Of a stretch of DNA of 64,000 nt, positions 6,506 through 14,382 are shown piece after piece (the stretch's first letter is position 1; every line of letters begins with the position of its first letter). Location of the stretch: positions 316,344 through 380,343 of the IMG/VR virus record IMGVR_UViG_3300030102_006934. One strand, 5' to 3'. The notes under the pieces are model-generated. The model saw nothing but the letters and a program-made list of their open reading frames with translations. It was not told the origin of the DNA and made no database searches. Source of the DNA: a virus. Made by a program: the position numbers and the translations under genes.

Positions 6506-7216
6506 ATGGAATGGGAAGGTTATGATTGGCAAATAGGTGAGAGATGGGGTATTATTCACCCAAATAAACCAATTTGTTATTACGATAAGGACGCGGTTAA
6601 AATAAATAAAAAGGGTGAACTAGAATTATACACACACTATAACCCTAGAAAATTTGATGGTAAAACTGTTAACACAGGCGTTGGTTTGATTAATTGCAAA
6701 GAGAAGTTCGAATATGGTAGGTTCGACATAGATATTAAATTACCTAAAGGACCATCTTTGTGGCCAGCTTTTTGGATGTGGTCTTATAACTTTTGGCCAC
6801 CAGAGATTGATGTGTTTGAGGCGTACTCAAATAAAAAGGGTAGTTATTTTAATTGGAATATAGATGCTCTTTGGGGGAACTTTTGGAATGTTAAGAGTAA
6901 TTTACATTTGGGAATTCAACCAGAAAATTATCAATATGGTGCAAAAAGACATTGGTTGGGCTGGGAATGTCCTAGTAAGGATTTTCATAAGTATAGTGTG
7001 GAGTGGTTCCCAAATGAGGTAAACATTCTATTTGACGATAGATTGGTCAGAAAAATTAATGATGAAAAAACTTTATCACAATTAAGAGATTTCCCAATGA
7101 ATGTTATTATAAATACACACATTAGGCCAGGTTACCCAGCAGAGGATAAAGAATTAATCACAAAAATGGTTTGTAAAAACTTTAGATACTCTAAGTTTTA
7201 CCCTTACAATTTATAG
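6506..7216 (+). CDS. Glycoside hydrolase family 16-like enzyme
   Basis: 236 residues, close to a bare GH16 catalytic domain. LWPAFWMWSYNFWPPEIDVFE (85-105) holds the family signature E-[ILV]-D-x-x-E with nucleophile E100, D102 and acid/base E105. GH16 enzymes cleave beta-1,3/1,4-glucans, agar, carrageenan or porphyran. No signal peptide is present, so it would act in the host cell, leave by lysis, or be part of the virion (for example a depolymerase). Substrate cannot be told from the sequence. Confidence 0.8.
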   Translation: MEWEGYDWQIGERWGIIHPNKPICYYDKDAVKINKKGELELYTHYNPRKFDGKTVNTGVGLINCKEKFEYGRFDIDIKLPKGPSLWPAFWMWSYNFWPPEIDVFEAYSNKKGSYFNWNIDALWGNFWNVKSNLHLGIQPENYQYGAKRHWLGWECPSKDFHKYSVEWFPNEVNILFDDRLVRKINDEKTLSQLRDFPMNVIINTHIRPGYPAEDKELITKMVCKNFRYSKFYPYNL

Positions 7217-7223
7217 AATTGTA

Positions 7224-7253
7224 TTGACAAAAATATTTTTTTGGTTATATTAA
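7224..7253 (+). promoter_or_regulatory. Host-type promoter (TTG-N19-TATATTAA)
   Basis: TTG (7224-7226), 19 bases, TATATTAA (7246-7253), close to TAnnTTTG. It lies 20 bases before the start at 7274. Confidence 0.45.
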
Positions 7254-7273
7254 TAAAAAAAAAGTTATAAATT

Positions 7274-7705
7274 ATGGATAATTTAAATTTCGGAAGTATG
7301 GATGATGATTTATTTAGAAAAGATTTTTTGAATTTTTTAAATCAACACCAAAAAAGGATGAGTGATTTCATGAAAAAAATGTATGGTGATAATAATTTAA
7401 ATTCCGGTCAGTCATTTGACGAAATCATGTCAAGACTAAATATTACCCCCAATAATATAGAAAGGGGTGAGGATGAGTATGGGACTTGGGAGAATAGTGA
7501 ATGGTTCTCAAATGATGGTAATACTCATTACAACTCTTTTTTCAGAGAATTTAACCCATATAAAGACATAAAACCAAGGAGTAAAACTCAAGAGATTAGC
7601 ACCCTTGATTTATTGGAGTCAAAGTTAAACAAGTCTATATTAGAAGAGGATTACGAATCCGCGGCTAAAATTAGAGATTTGATGAAGTCTTTGAGTGAAG
7701 ATTAA
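7274..7705 (+). CDS. UVR-motif protein
   Basis: 143 residues. The C-terminal 35 residues (LLESKLNKSILEEDYESAAKIRDLM region) are a UVR motif, the helical hairpin by which UvrB and UvrC contact each other and which also occurs in McsA/ClpC-type adaptors. The N-terminal 100 residues are unrecognised and rich in D, N and W. It overlaps the next gene by one base. An adaptor role is inferred from the motif only. Confidence 0.65.
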   Translation: MDNLNFGSMDDDLFRKDFLNFLNQHQKRMSDFMKKMYGDNNLNSGQSFDEIMSRLNITPNNIERGEDEYGTWENSEWFSNDGNTHYNSFFREFNPYKDIKPRSKTQEISTLDLLESKLNKSILEEDYESAAKIRDLMKSLSED

Positions 7706-8229
7706 TGGAACCTAGGAAAGTAGTAAAAAAATTTCAAGAATTTACTGATACTAACTATCCCAGAGGTATCTTTAATCACCATATTTATGAACCCACACAA
7801 TCGATTAGAAGAGTAATGGAATTACCCATGGGTAATGTCTTAGGTATTCTTAAAGTTGATTCAGAAGCACCAATAATGTTGACGAAACAGGTGGGTTTAC
7901 CTATAGGGATGTTGGCAGAAGATTTTCCTAGAACGGCGGTCTCTTCCAATTCCCATACCCCACGACCAATAAGAATAAGGTTTAGGGACGGTATTAATGT
8001 CACAGAAATAGAATTACAAGATAGTATATGGGATTGGGCTGATAGTATGAGTAAAAAAAATATTTGTATAAAAACTTTAGACCCTACAGGGGTAGAAACA
8101 GAAAGATGGGATTTAAGAGGTTGTTTCCCTACACAAATCGGTTATGATTTAATTCCAGGGAACGATGAGCATCTATATTTAGAAATAACTTTAAATTGGG
8201 ATTGCTTAACGAAACAAATTTTAGAGTAA
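7705..8229 (+). CDS. Probable phage tail tube-like protein (T4 gp19 type)
   Basis: 174 residues. The C-terminal region (ERWDLRGCFPTQIGYDL, then EHLYLEITLNWD) resembles the end of T4 gp19-like tail tube proteins, where a W-x-L...PxK/Q segment precedes a beta strand of the T-x-[TE]-[LI]-x-[FW]-D kind. If right, it is the only recognised virion morphogenesis gene in the window. A related tube-initiator or baseplate protein is an alternative. Confidence 0.5.
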   Translation: MEPRKVVKKFQEFTDTNYPRGIFNHHIYEPTQSIRRVMELPMGNVLGILKVDSEAPIMLTKQVGLPIGMLAEDFPRTAVSSNSHTPRPIRIRFRDGINVTEIELQDSIWDWADSMSKKNICIKTLDPTGVETERWDLRGCFPTQIGYDLIPGNDEHLYLEITLNWDCLTKQILE

Positions 8230-8323
8230 TTTTTGTTTATACCAGATATTTAATTATTGTCAGTAATGTAATCACATCCCCCGACCAAAACAAACTCAAT
8301 GGGGTTTTTATTGGCAAAAAAAA

Positions 8324-8351
8324 GGGACCTCTAGGGGTCCCAATTTTTTTA
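8324..8351. terminator. Bidirectional terminator between converging genes
   Basis: GGGACC and GGGTCCC pair around a short loop, with an A run on the left and a T run on the right, so it can work on both strands. It separates the plus-strand tail-tube gene from the minus-strand block. Confidence 0.8.
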
Positions 8352-8732
8352 TATATCAATTTGTTTAACATCTTTAAAGTATTTTTCAATACCCTCATAG
8401 TCTACAAAACTACCCAAATTATCTAATAAGCCTTGTAGTGTCATGATCTTCCAATCTAGTAAGTTATGTAAATCGTCTACTTCATTTTGAAGTTTATACC
8501 CCCATGTATCGAAATCTTCATCTGAAAGCTTATTTAATTTTTTTTCTACACTCTTACGCTTTTCATAAGAAGAATCATTTATTTTAGACAAAGACCACCA
8601 TATAGAATTTAAATCCATCTCTCCCTTTATTATTTCATCTAAAGTAGTAAATGTTATGGTACTATATATATTATTGATTTTGTTAATTTCTTTTTCTACA
8701 AAATCCCTATATTTTTTAACTTCTTCTACCAT
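8349..8732 (-). CDS. Hypothetical coiled-coil protein, 127 aa
   Basis: Family not recognised. Charged heptad-like pattern (KEINKINNIY, KKLNKLSDEDFD, LQNEVDDLHNLLDW) predicts long helices or a coiled coil. Last gene of a three-gene minus-strand block; the start ATG at 8732 follows the upstream gene by 26 bases. Confidence 0.6.
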   Translation of the reverse strand: MVEEVKKYRDFVEKEINKINNIYSTITFTTLDEIIKGEMDLNSIWWSLSKINDSSYEKRKSVEKKLNKLSDEDFDTWGYKLQNEVDDLHNLLDWKIMTLQGLLDNLGSFVDYEGIEKYFKDVKQIDI

Positions 8733-8758
8733 AATACAAATATAATAAATTAAGTTGA

Positions 8759-10189
8759 TTAACCTATTTTAGACCTATTATTTTTAATAAAATCTAAGAC
8801 TTCATCCTCCATTTGTTCAGAACTAGAATCTACGGAATTTTCTAGGATATCTAAATCAGTTTTTATACCATAAAACTCCATACCATCATTATTCTCTAAT
8901 TTTAATTTTAACATATTAATTATTCTATATGAGGCGGGGTCTAATGGATCAACCTTAAGTAGGTTTATAACTTCTTTGTCTGGTCTGGATAAGAATACGT
9001 AAAAATTACTTTGGTTATGTTTTTCTAAATCTTCTGGTGTATAACTCCATTTCCTAAGTAATACCTTACTATCTGTATTATTTATCTTTTTAGCATCAAT
9101 CTTACCAGCAATCTCATTTTTCTTTGATTGATCAATTTCATCAGATATGTCTTTCATAACTTCAAACTGGTTTAATATGTGTGGATTGTTTATAACAACC
9201 AATAATCTTTCATCCACAGTTAAATTATCTCTCATCTCTTTATAATCATTAATACTAACCTCACCTTGTGTATATTTGGTTATAAATTCGTTCTTTTGTT
9301 TAGGACTTAAATCTCCTGACAATACTTTGAATGTATTTGAGTCTAACTTAACATCTTTACTATTCAATAATTTATCAACCACGGAACTTCTTTGTTCTGG
9401 TTTTAAGATATCATTAAACTTCTTATAATCCCTTATAGTAGGGTTTTTTAAATAAGTTTGTAGTTGTGCACTTAATTTTTTCTCTTTATGTATAGGATTA
9501 AAAGCCTCAACTTTATCCATCATTTCTTGGGTGACCCAAGTTGGTCTGTTTTGACTAGGGCTATCTTGGGCGTCCCACCAAGTTTGGCCTCCACCATCAG
9601 TAAATTTATATTGTAAAGCGTACTTGTAGTCTCTACCAGTTGCTGGAGCATTTTTCTTAATAAAGAAATAAAAATTAGAATGTCTACTATAATCCTCAAA
9701 GTGACTATTAAAACCATCAGCACCGGCAGTTGCCGCAATACACCACTGTGAACCAGCTCCATACTTACAAGAGGCCTGAACTGTAAAAGGTGCGAAAACA
9801 ACAACCTCATCATCTTCATATACTTTTTTAGCTTGTTTAGCGAATTTTTTTTCTTCTGCTTTCTTTTCAGCTTCATCAACAACCGCTTTAAATTCAAATA
9901 TAGATTCATAAGAATTAATATCTTTGTTTTTAATTCTAGGTAAATTTTTGTGAAACCCCTTAACCAACTTAACAATTGAATCAGCACTAAGAATATCTTC
10001 TTCCGCTTCTAACTTACCTAAAGCTGCTTTAGTCATCCACCCTAAATATTTATTATTTCCAGATGGATCTTCTTGTGATAATTTATTGATTAGGTCTATA
10101 TTTTCTTCCCCATATTTTCTTATCACATCTTCTTTTCTACCCTCTAATAATATGGTAGATTCTAAAATTTGATTTAAATTAAATTCCAT
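8759..10189 (-). CDS. Tagged protein with G-x-W-C domain (paralogue 1)
   Basis: 476 residues. N-terminus ILESTILLEGRKEDV carries the [IL]-x-E tag. It is paralogous over its whole length to the product of 27648-29111 (shared EDPSGNNKYL, KNKDINSY, SCKYGAG). Residues 140-155 (SCKYGAGSQWCIAATAG) hold a Trp-Cys centre followed by FYFFIKK and later WWDAQD. The domain also occurs in the 52774 product. Function unknown; the conserved Cys and Trp suggest an enzyme. The C-terminal 250 residues are helical and repetitive. It is the only clearly tagged gene on the minus strand. Confidence 0.6.
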   Translation of the reverse strand: MEFNLNQILESTILLEGRKEDVIRKYGEENIDLINKLSQEDPSGNNKYLGWMTKAALGKLEAEEDILSADSIVKLVKGFHKNLPRIKNKDINSYESIFEFKAVVDEAEKKAEEKKFAKQAKKVYEDDEVVVFAPFTVQASCKYGAGSQWCIAATAGADGFNSHFEDYSRHSNFYFFIKKNAPATGRDYKYALQYKFTDGGGQTWWDAQDSPSQNRPTWVTQEMMDKVEAFNPIHKEKKLSAQLQTYLKNPTIRDYKKFNDILKPEQRSSVVDKLLNSKDVKLDSNTFKVLSGDLSPKQKNEFITKYTQGEVSINDYKEMRDNLTVDERLLVVINNPHILNQFEVMKDISDEIDQSKKNEIAGKIDAKKINNTDSKVLLRKWSYTPEDLEKHNQSNFYVFLSRPDKEVINLLKVDPLDPASYRIINMLKLKLENNDGMEFYGIKTDLDILENSVDSSSEQMEDEVLDFIKNNRSKIG

Positions 10190-10192
10190 TAC

Positions 10193-10606
10193 TTATTTCT
10201 TTTTTTTATAAATATCTTGGTTTTCTTTAAATTTCCTTAAAATCTTATGAGATTCTTCAGTTAATCTAAAACTTTTATCCCTATTCTCTTTTTTAGGTAT
10301 GAATTTAAGGTTATCCATAGACCCAACTAAGTGAGGTGGTATATTCTCTAAATATGCGTGAGCGATTGGAAGTACGTGGTCTAATTCATAGCAACCAGAC
10401 CTACCCCAACAACGTTTGGTGTAGTTTTTTAATTTTTTTAATGGCTGCATTTCAGTTACCAACCAAACCCTTAAATAATATAATCTTTTTTTCTTATTCT
10501 TTATTTTATCTAAAGATCTTTTTTTAAGTTTAGGCATTATTCGATAGATATCAACCTCAGTGGTGTCATATAGTTTAAACCCCTTTTTATTTTTCTTTAA
10601 ACCCAT
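10193..10606 (-). CDS. HNH-like endonuclease, 137 aa
   Basis: ELDHVLPIAHAY followed by DNLKFIPKKENRDKS matches the H-N-H pattern (DH, N, N-x3-K) of small phage HNH proteins, with only one cysteine pair (CWGRSGC) before it. N-terminus very basic. First gene of the minus-strand block, ending 3 bases before the tagged gene. Its role is unknown; a homing or free-standing nuclease is likely. Confidence 0.65.
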   Translation of the reverse strand: MGLKKNKKGFKLYDTTEVDIYRIMPKLKKRSLDKIKNKKKRLYYLRVWLVTEMQPLKKLKNYTKRCWGRSGCYELDHVLPIAHAYLENIPPHLVGSMDNLKFIPKKENRDKSFRLTEESHKILRKFKENQDIYKKKK

Positions 10607-10651
10607 TTACAATAAACTATTATATGTTATAATTATTATAAAATAAAGATT

Positions 10652-10837
10652 ATGACAAACGAACAAAAAGGTAAATATTACGATCAGTTACTAAAAGAAC
10701 ATGATCAAAAAGCTTCTAGAGTTAGTAACTTAAAGAATAAAATAGACATTACCAAAGAAGAAAAGGAAGAGATTAAAAAATTAAAACAAGAAATGGTGGA
10801 AATTCAAAGAAAAGCCTATTCTTTAGGAACACTTTAA
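10652..10837 (+). CDS. Small coiled-coil protein, 61 aa
   Basis: Highly charged, all-helical (LLKEHDQKASRVSNLKNKI, then EEKEEIKKLKQEM). Family not recognised. It ends 3 bases before the HAD gene, with which it is probably co-transcribed, and is divergent from the HNH gene. Confidence 0.6.
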   Translation: MTNEQKGKYYDQLLKEHDQKASRVSNLKNKIDITKEEKEEIKKLKQEMVEIQRKAYSLGTL

Positions 10838-10840
10838 GTT

Positions 10841-11548
10841 ATGGTAGCTTACGTATTTGATGTAGATGGTACTCTGACACCTAGTAGATTACCCATGAAT
10901 CAAGAATTCAGTCAATTTTTTACTAATTGGTCGAGGGATAAAGAAGTATTTTTTGTTACAGGTTCAAATAGTGATAAAACTATTGAACAAGTTGGTTTAG
11001 ATATATGGAAAAACATTACCGCATCATTACAGTCTTGCGGGAATCAAATATTCATAGATGGTAAAGAAGTTTACAAAAACGAGTGGGAACCTAATGAAAA
11101 ATTAATTAGTTTATTAGAATACTTTTTAATGAGTTCTGACTATAGAAAAAGAACTTCTAACCATATTGAAGAAAGGGTTGGTTTATTAAACTTCTCTGTT
11201 GTTGGTAGGGATTGTACACAACAAGAGAGAGAAAATTATTACGAGTGGGATAAAACGGCTCAAGAGAGGGTCTCCATGGTAAAAGAGATTATGGAGAAGT
11301 TTACAGAGCTAGAAGCTTCTGTTGGTGGTCAAATATCCATAGACATTCACCCTAAAGGTGCTAATAAAGGACAAGCTAAAGATTGGATATTAAATCATTT
11401 AGGTAAAGATACAAGTATTTATTTTTACGGTGATAAAACAGAATTTGGTGGGAATGATTATGACCTAGCAAAAGTACTTACAGAAGATAGACATAAAGTC
11501 TTTCAAGTGAGTGGTTGGGAGGAGACTTATAAACTACTAAAAAAATAG
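10841..11548 (+). CDS. HAD-family phosphomannomutase-like protein
   Basis: 235 residues. FDVDGTLTPSR (6-16) is HAD motif I with nucleophile D7 and acid/base D9. GGQISIDIHPKGANKGQ and YFYGDKTEFGGNDYDLA match the C-terminal motifs of eukaryotic-type phosphomannomutase (PMM2 family, also about 240-250 residues). Those convert mannose-6-phosphate to mannose-1-phosphate. Here the cap-domain substrate region is not clearly conserved, so it may instead be a sugar phosphatase. In a phage it could feed nucleotide-sugar synthesis, as could the RmlC-like gene at 33829. Confidence 0.75.
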   Translation: MVAYVFDVDGTLTPSRLPMNQEFSQFFTNWSRDKEVFFVTGSNSDKTIEQVGLDIWKNITASLQSCGNQIFIDGKEVYKNEWEPNEKLISLLEYFLMSSDYRKRTSNHIEERVGLLNFSVVGRDCTQQERENYYEWDKTAQERVSMVKEIMEKFTELEASVGGQISIDIHPKGANKGQAKDWILNHLGKDTSIYFYGDKTEFGGNDYDLAKVLTEDRHKVFQVSGWEETYKLLKK

Positions 11549-11568
11549 ACATCATAATAATTTTTTAT

Positions 11569-11576
11569 TATATTTG
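11569..11576 (+). promoter_or_regulatory. -7 box of the tmRNA promoter
   Basis: TATATTTG exactly as in Bacteroidota promoters; no clear -33 TTTG. The leader to the tmRNA 5' end is almost identical to that before the interrupted tRNA-like gene at 3154. Confidence 0.5.
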
Positions 11577-11595
11577 TGTTAGTTATTTGAAATAT

Positions 11596-11992
11596 GGGGG
11601 TATTCTGGATTTGACTTGCAGTAATCAAGATTGGTGTAAGCATGTCGTGAAATGATACTATCACGTAAATCTGTGTATTACAACTCTTAAATGGCAACAT
11701 TTTAGAAAACGCAACAGTAGGTCATTTTGTGGCTGAAGATGCAGCTGTAGTAGCCTAATTAGATTAGGACTAACTACCCATCACAACTAAGACTCCGATA
11801 TTAGAGTATGTGATGTCAACGAATCGGAAACAGACTTAGTATGGTATAGTAGCCAAGTCGAACTACTATCAATGTTGTTGAACACTGTAAAAAAATCAAC
11901 TATTTTGGTAAGTTAGAAAACTTAATCCTAAACATGTAGAAGACCGTTAAGATGCGGTAAGGACATGGGTTCGACTCCCATTACCTCCACCA
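11596..11992 (+). ncRNA. ssrA: tmRNA
   Basis: Starts GGGGGTATTCTGGATTTGAC, the typical tmRNA 5' end. It ends with the T arm (ATGGG-TTCGACT-CCCAT) and TACCTCC-A-CCA, the acceptor pairing with GGGGGTA. The resume codon is probably GGC at 11693; the reading frame encodes a 21-residue tag beginning GNILENATVG and ending VAEDAAVVA, then TAA at 11756. It rescues stalled ribosomes and marks products for proteolysis. Unlike the tRNAs here it carries its own CCA. The tag ends in VVA rather than the usual LAA. Confidence 0.92.
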
Positions 11993-11997
11993 TTAAG

Positions 11998-12135
11998 GTT
12001 GGTAGTGTCTCTACGGAGAGCTTGTAGAAATACACTGCAGTCCCTGATTTGATCAATCAAAAACTACCATTTTTCCTTGTTTTTAAAAAACAAGGTGGTG
12101 GAAAACCTAAAAAATGGTTAATCCATTCAAGGCCC
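11998..12135 (+). other. Structured spacer after the tmRNA
   Basis: No gene. Several hairpins: TCTC-TACG-GAGA, CTTGT...ACAAG around an AT loop, and AATGG-TTAAT-CCATT. It may be the 3' trailer of the tmRNA precursor or a separate small RNA. Confidence 0.35.
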
Positions 12136-12137
12136 CA

Positions 12138-12167
12138 AAAACCCTCACAGAGATGTGGGGGTTTTTT
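12138..12167 (+). terminator. Terminator of the tmRNA transcript
   Basis: AACCCTCACA-GAGA-TGTGGGGGTT, one G-T pair, followed by a T run. Strong intrinsic terminator directly before the first tagged gene. Confidence 0.85.
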
Positions 12168-12179
12168 AGTTACAAAGGA

Positions 12180-12190
12180 TATTTATTATT
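12180..12190 (+). promoter_or_regulatory. Late-type promoter motif TATTTATTA + 2 nt
   Basis: TATTTATTA (12180-12188), then two bases and the GTG start at 12191. Four other tagged genes share exactly this arrangement (14383, 52774, 54184, 60219). If it is a -10 element, transcription would start at about the start codon. Confidence 0.6.
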
Positions 12191-12388
12191 GTGAGTATCA
12201 AAAGAATCATAAAAGAAGAGGTGGATGAATTTGATTGGGTTAAAGATGTTAACCCAAGACTACCAATATCTAAAAAAGAAATATCTTTGATTAATGAAGT
12301 TATAAATTTCCTAATTGATAATGAACAGTATGGTGATGATTGGGGTGAACATATCGATACACTTCAAAAAATAATAGACCAAGGTTAA
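12191..12388 (+). CDS. Short tagged protein, 65 aa
   Basis: Begins MSIKRIIKEEVDEFDWVKDV, a full copy of the shared tag, and then only about 45 further residues of helical character. GTG start, chosen because it makes the tag complete and sits two bases after the TATTTATTA motif. It is the first gene of a five-gene tagged operon (to 16759). After cleavage behind I-K-E it would be a small internal head protein (inference). Confidence 0.65.
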   Translation: MSIKRIIKEEVDEFDWVKDVNPRLPISKKEISLINEVINFLIDNEQYGDDWGEHIDTLQKIIDQG

Positions 12389-12390
12389 AA

Positions 12391-13839
12391 ATGAACATAA
12401 AAAGGGTTATACGAGAAGAGTTGAGTGACTTTGACTGGGTTGAAGAGATACCCAGTGTATTACCCAAAGATAGTGATTGGTGGATAATCAATGATGTTGA
12501 TCCCTATAGTTTAGAGGTAAGTGAAGAAATACAAGATTTTGTATTTAAACAAGGTTTTACTTGGATGTCGGGTCGGAAAAATTTCGTACCCAACAAGGTC
12601 GTAGCAATCTCACATCGAGGTGGAACATATGATCAACAATTAGGTAGATTTGGTTTTTACCGTCCATCTGACCATTCACCAAGTGACATAGAAAGATATG
12701 AAACAGGGAAAGATGACCTAGTTTATCGATGGAGTGAAATCGTTAAACCAATTAAAGAATCGGATGATATGGATTGGATTAGAGATATAAAACCAACAGA
12801 CCCAATCGGTGATTTCCTCATGAAAAAATTTCATGAGAAAATGGTTACTTATTTATCGTTGGGTGGTAGAAAAGGTGATGTTATTTCTAGGGAATGGGCT
12901 ACCGTTGAAGCTTTTTTAATTGAATTAAGGGAATTAAAAGAGAATGGCTTTGTTAATTTTTTAAGTAGGGTATTATTACAAAGTCATGTCGATAGACCTT
13001 ACCCACATGTCTTAAAGGCTATAGAAGACTCAGGTTTTGACGTTAATAAGTCAGAAGAAACCAAAAGACTTTATAAAATATTTCAGTCTTATAACTCTTT
13101 GGGTAATAGAATAAAAAGGACTTTAAAAAAAACTTTCATAAGAGAGAATGACCTAGATTGGATTGCTGGTGTTAGTAAAGACTATTGGGATTATTATGAT
13201 GCTGTGGTTTTCAAAAAAACATTGTTTGATGCTGAATTTAAGAAGTTTATTAACCAAGCCCTAAAATCCGTACAACCAACCAACGCTTCAGATTGGGAAG
13301 AAGATGATGAGATGAGTGATTTAGAGTACTTAAATTATAGGATTAGAAGACATGGCCAAGCTTTTATCGGAAAATACAGAGATGAAAAAGGTCGGAATGT
13401 TTTAGTTTTTGGTCAGGACCCAGATTATGAACTATACCCCCAAGTAAAGGATGCTAAAACTATAAATTACGAAGATATAAAAAAGGGGTTGTTCGAATCC
13501 AACGACTTTAGTTGGATCCAAGATATAGAACCACCGGTATTTAAACAACTAGATATTGCCACAAAAGATGATAATGATATAAACGTAAAGTGGGGTGATA
13601 ATGGGGATTTTAGTGAGGTGATAGATTCTAGTGGTCATAGGTATTTTAATCAAAGGGAATTAGGTTTATTTTTAGGTCTTTCTTATAGAAATTGGTCTGA
13701 AACTATTAATAATCTAGGGAAGTCAAATCTACTATTATATATAAAACACTTGATTGATTCTATAGAGTGGAGTTTACCAAGAGAACAGGAAGATTATGAT
13801 GATTTTATTAAATTATATAAAATAGTGGAAAAGTTATGA
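12391..13839 (+). CDS. Tagged multi-module protein (four modules)
   Basis: 482 residues. N-terminal tag KRVIREELSDFDWVEE, then internal junctions KPIKESDDMDWIRD, FIRENDLDWIAG and LFESNDFSWIQD, each [IL]-x-E followed by S or N and an F/M/L-D/S-W. Module 1 (about 27-115, with IINDVDPYSLEVS and ending VYRWSEIVKP) is shared with the products of 47845 and 54572. Other modules unrecognised. It would yield four pieces if cut at every junction. Starts 2 bases after the previous stop. Confidence 0.65.
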   Translation: MNIKRVIREELSDFDWVEEIPSVLPKDSDWWIINDVDPYSLEVSEEIQDFVFKQGFTWMSGRKNFVPNKVVAISHRGGTYDQQLGRFGFYRPSDHSPSDIERYETGKDDLVYRWSEIVKPIKESDDMDWIRDIKPTDPIGDFLMKKFHEKMVTYLSLGGRKGDVISREWATVEAFLIELRELKENGFVNFLSRVLLQSHVDRPYPHVLKAIEDSGFDVNKSEETKRLYKIFQSYNSLGNRIKRTLKKTFIRENDLDWIAGVSKDYWDYYDAVVFKKTLFDAEFKKFINQALKSVQPTNASDWEEDDEMSDLEYLNYRIRRHGQAFIGKYRDEKGRNVLVFGQDPDYELYPQVKDAKTINYEDIKKGLFESNDFSWIQDIEPPVFKQLDIATKDDNDINVKWGDNGDFSEVIDSSGHRYFNQRELGLFLGLSYRNWSETINNLGKSNLLLYIKHLIDSIEWSLPREQEDYDDFIKLYKIVEKL

Positions 13840-14366
13840 ACCTAAAAAAAATTATAAAAGAGGAATTAATTAAAGAATCTGGTGTAGAAAATTATCTACA
13901 ATCAATATCTAGTATAACTTCAGGTAATCAAAAAAAGTATTACCAATGGATTTTAGATAATCTAGAAAAAATTCCTGTTGTTAGTTATCGTTCTAACGAA
14001 GAACTAAAAGATAAAATAGATTCTTTTGTGGGAAAAATGAGACGCCGTGGTAGTTTTTGTGAAAAGAAAGGTTGTTTTGATACTGCCTATAATACAGCAA
14101 TGCATGTTCCTGGAGTTCATTATATAGAAGGTTATGTTCAATCCATGATACCTATTGTTCACGCATGGAATTATCTTCCAGAAGAAGGTATATATTTTGA
14201 TTTAATTAACGATATAGCTTGGGAAGAAGAAGATTCACACTTTAACGAATACTATAAGGTTATAGATTTAGATAAGTCAGGTGTGTTAAAATGGTCCATT
14301 GAAACTGGTTACGGTGGTGGATTCCTAGAAAGCCCAAAGTTTGTTAAACATATTTTAAAACAATAA
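13836..14366 (+). CDS. Tagged transglutaminase-like Cys-His-Asp protein
   Basis: 176 residues. Tag MNLKKIIKEELIKESG with two possible [IL]-x-E sites. KGCFDTAYNTA (C80), HYIEGYV, VHAWNYL (H109) and IYFDLIND (D122) follow the Cys...His-Ala-Trp...Asp order of transglutaminase/papain-like domains found in bacteria and phages. It may be a peptidase, amidase or transferase. It overlaps the previous gene by 4 bases. A packaged thiol enzyme is an attractive but unproven reading. Confidence 0.6.
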   Translation: MNLKKIIKEELIKESGVENYLQSISSITSGNQKKYYQWILDNLEKIPVVSYRSNEELKDKIDSFVGKMRRRGSFCEKKGCFDTAYNTAMHVPGVHYIEGYVQSMIPIVHAWNYLPEEGIYFDLINDIAWEEEDSHFNEYYKVIDLDKSGVLKWSIETGYGGGFLESPKFVKHILKQ

Positions 14367-14371
14367 TTAAA

Positions 14372-14382
14372 TATTTATTATT
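14372..14382 (+). promoter_or_regulatory. Late-type promoter motif TATTTATTA + 2 nt
   Basis: TATTTATTA (14372-14380) and TT directly before the ATG at 14383; same spacing as at 12180. Confidence 0.55.

Noticed and set aside
8196-8426. 76-residue plus-strand frame after the tail-tube-like gene
   Set aside because: It runs through the bidirectional terminator and over the minus-strand gene at 8349; AT-rich hydrophobic translation typical of shadow frames.
9520-9987. 155-residue frame opposite phase within the 8759 gene on the same strand
   Set aside because: Overlaps the conserved G-x-W-C protein in another phase and has a Leu-rich shadow composition.
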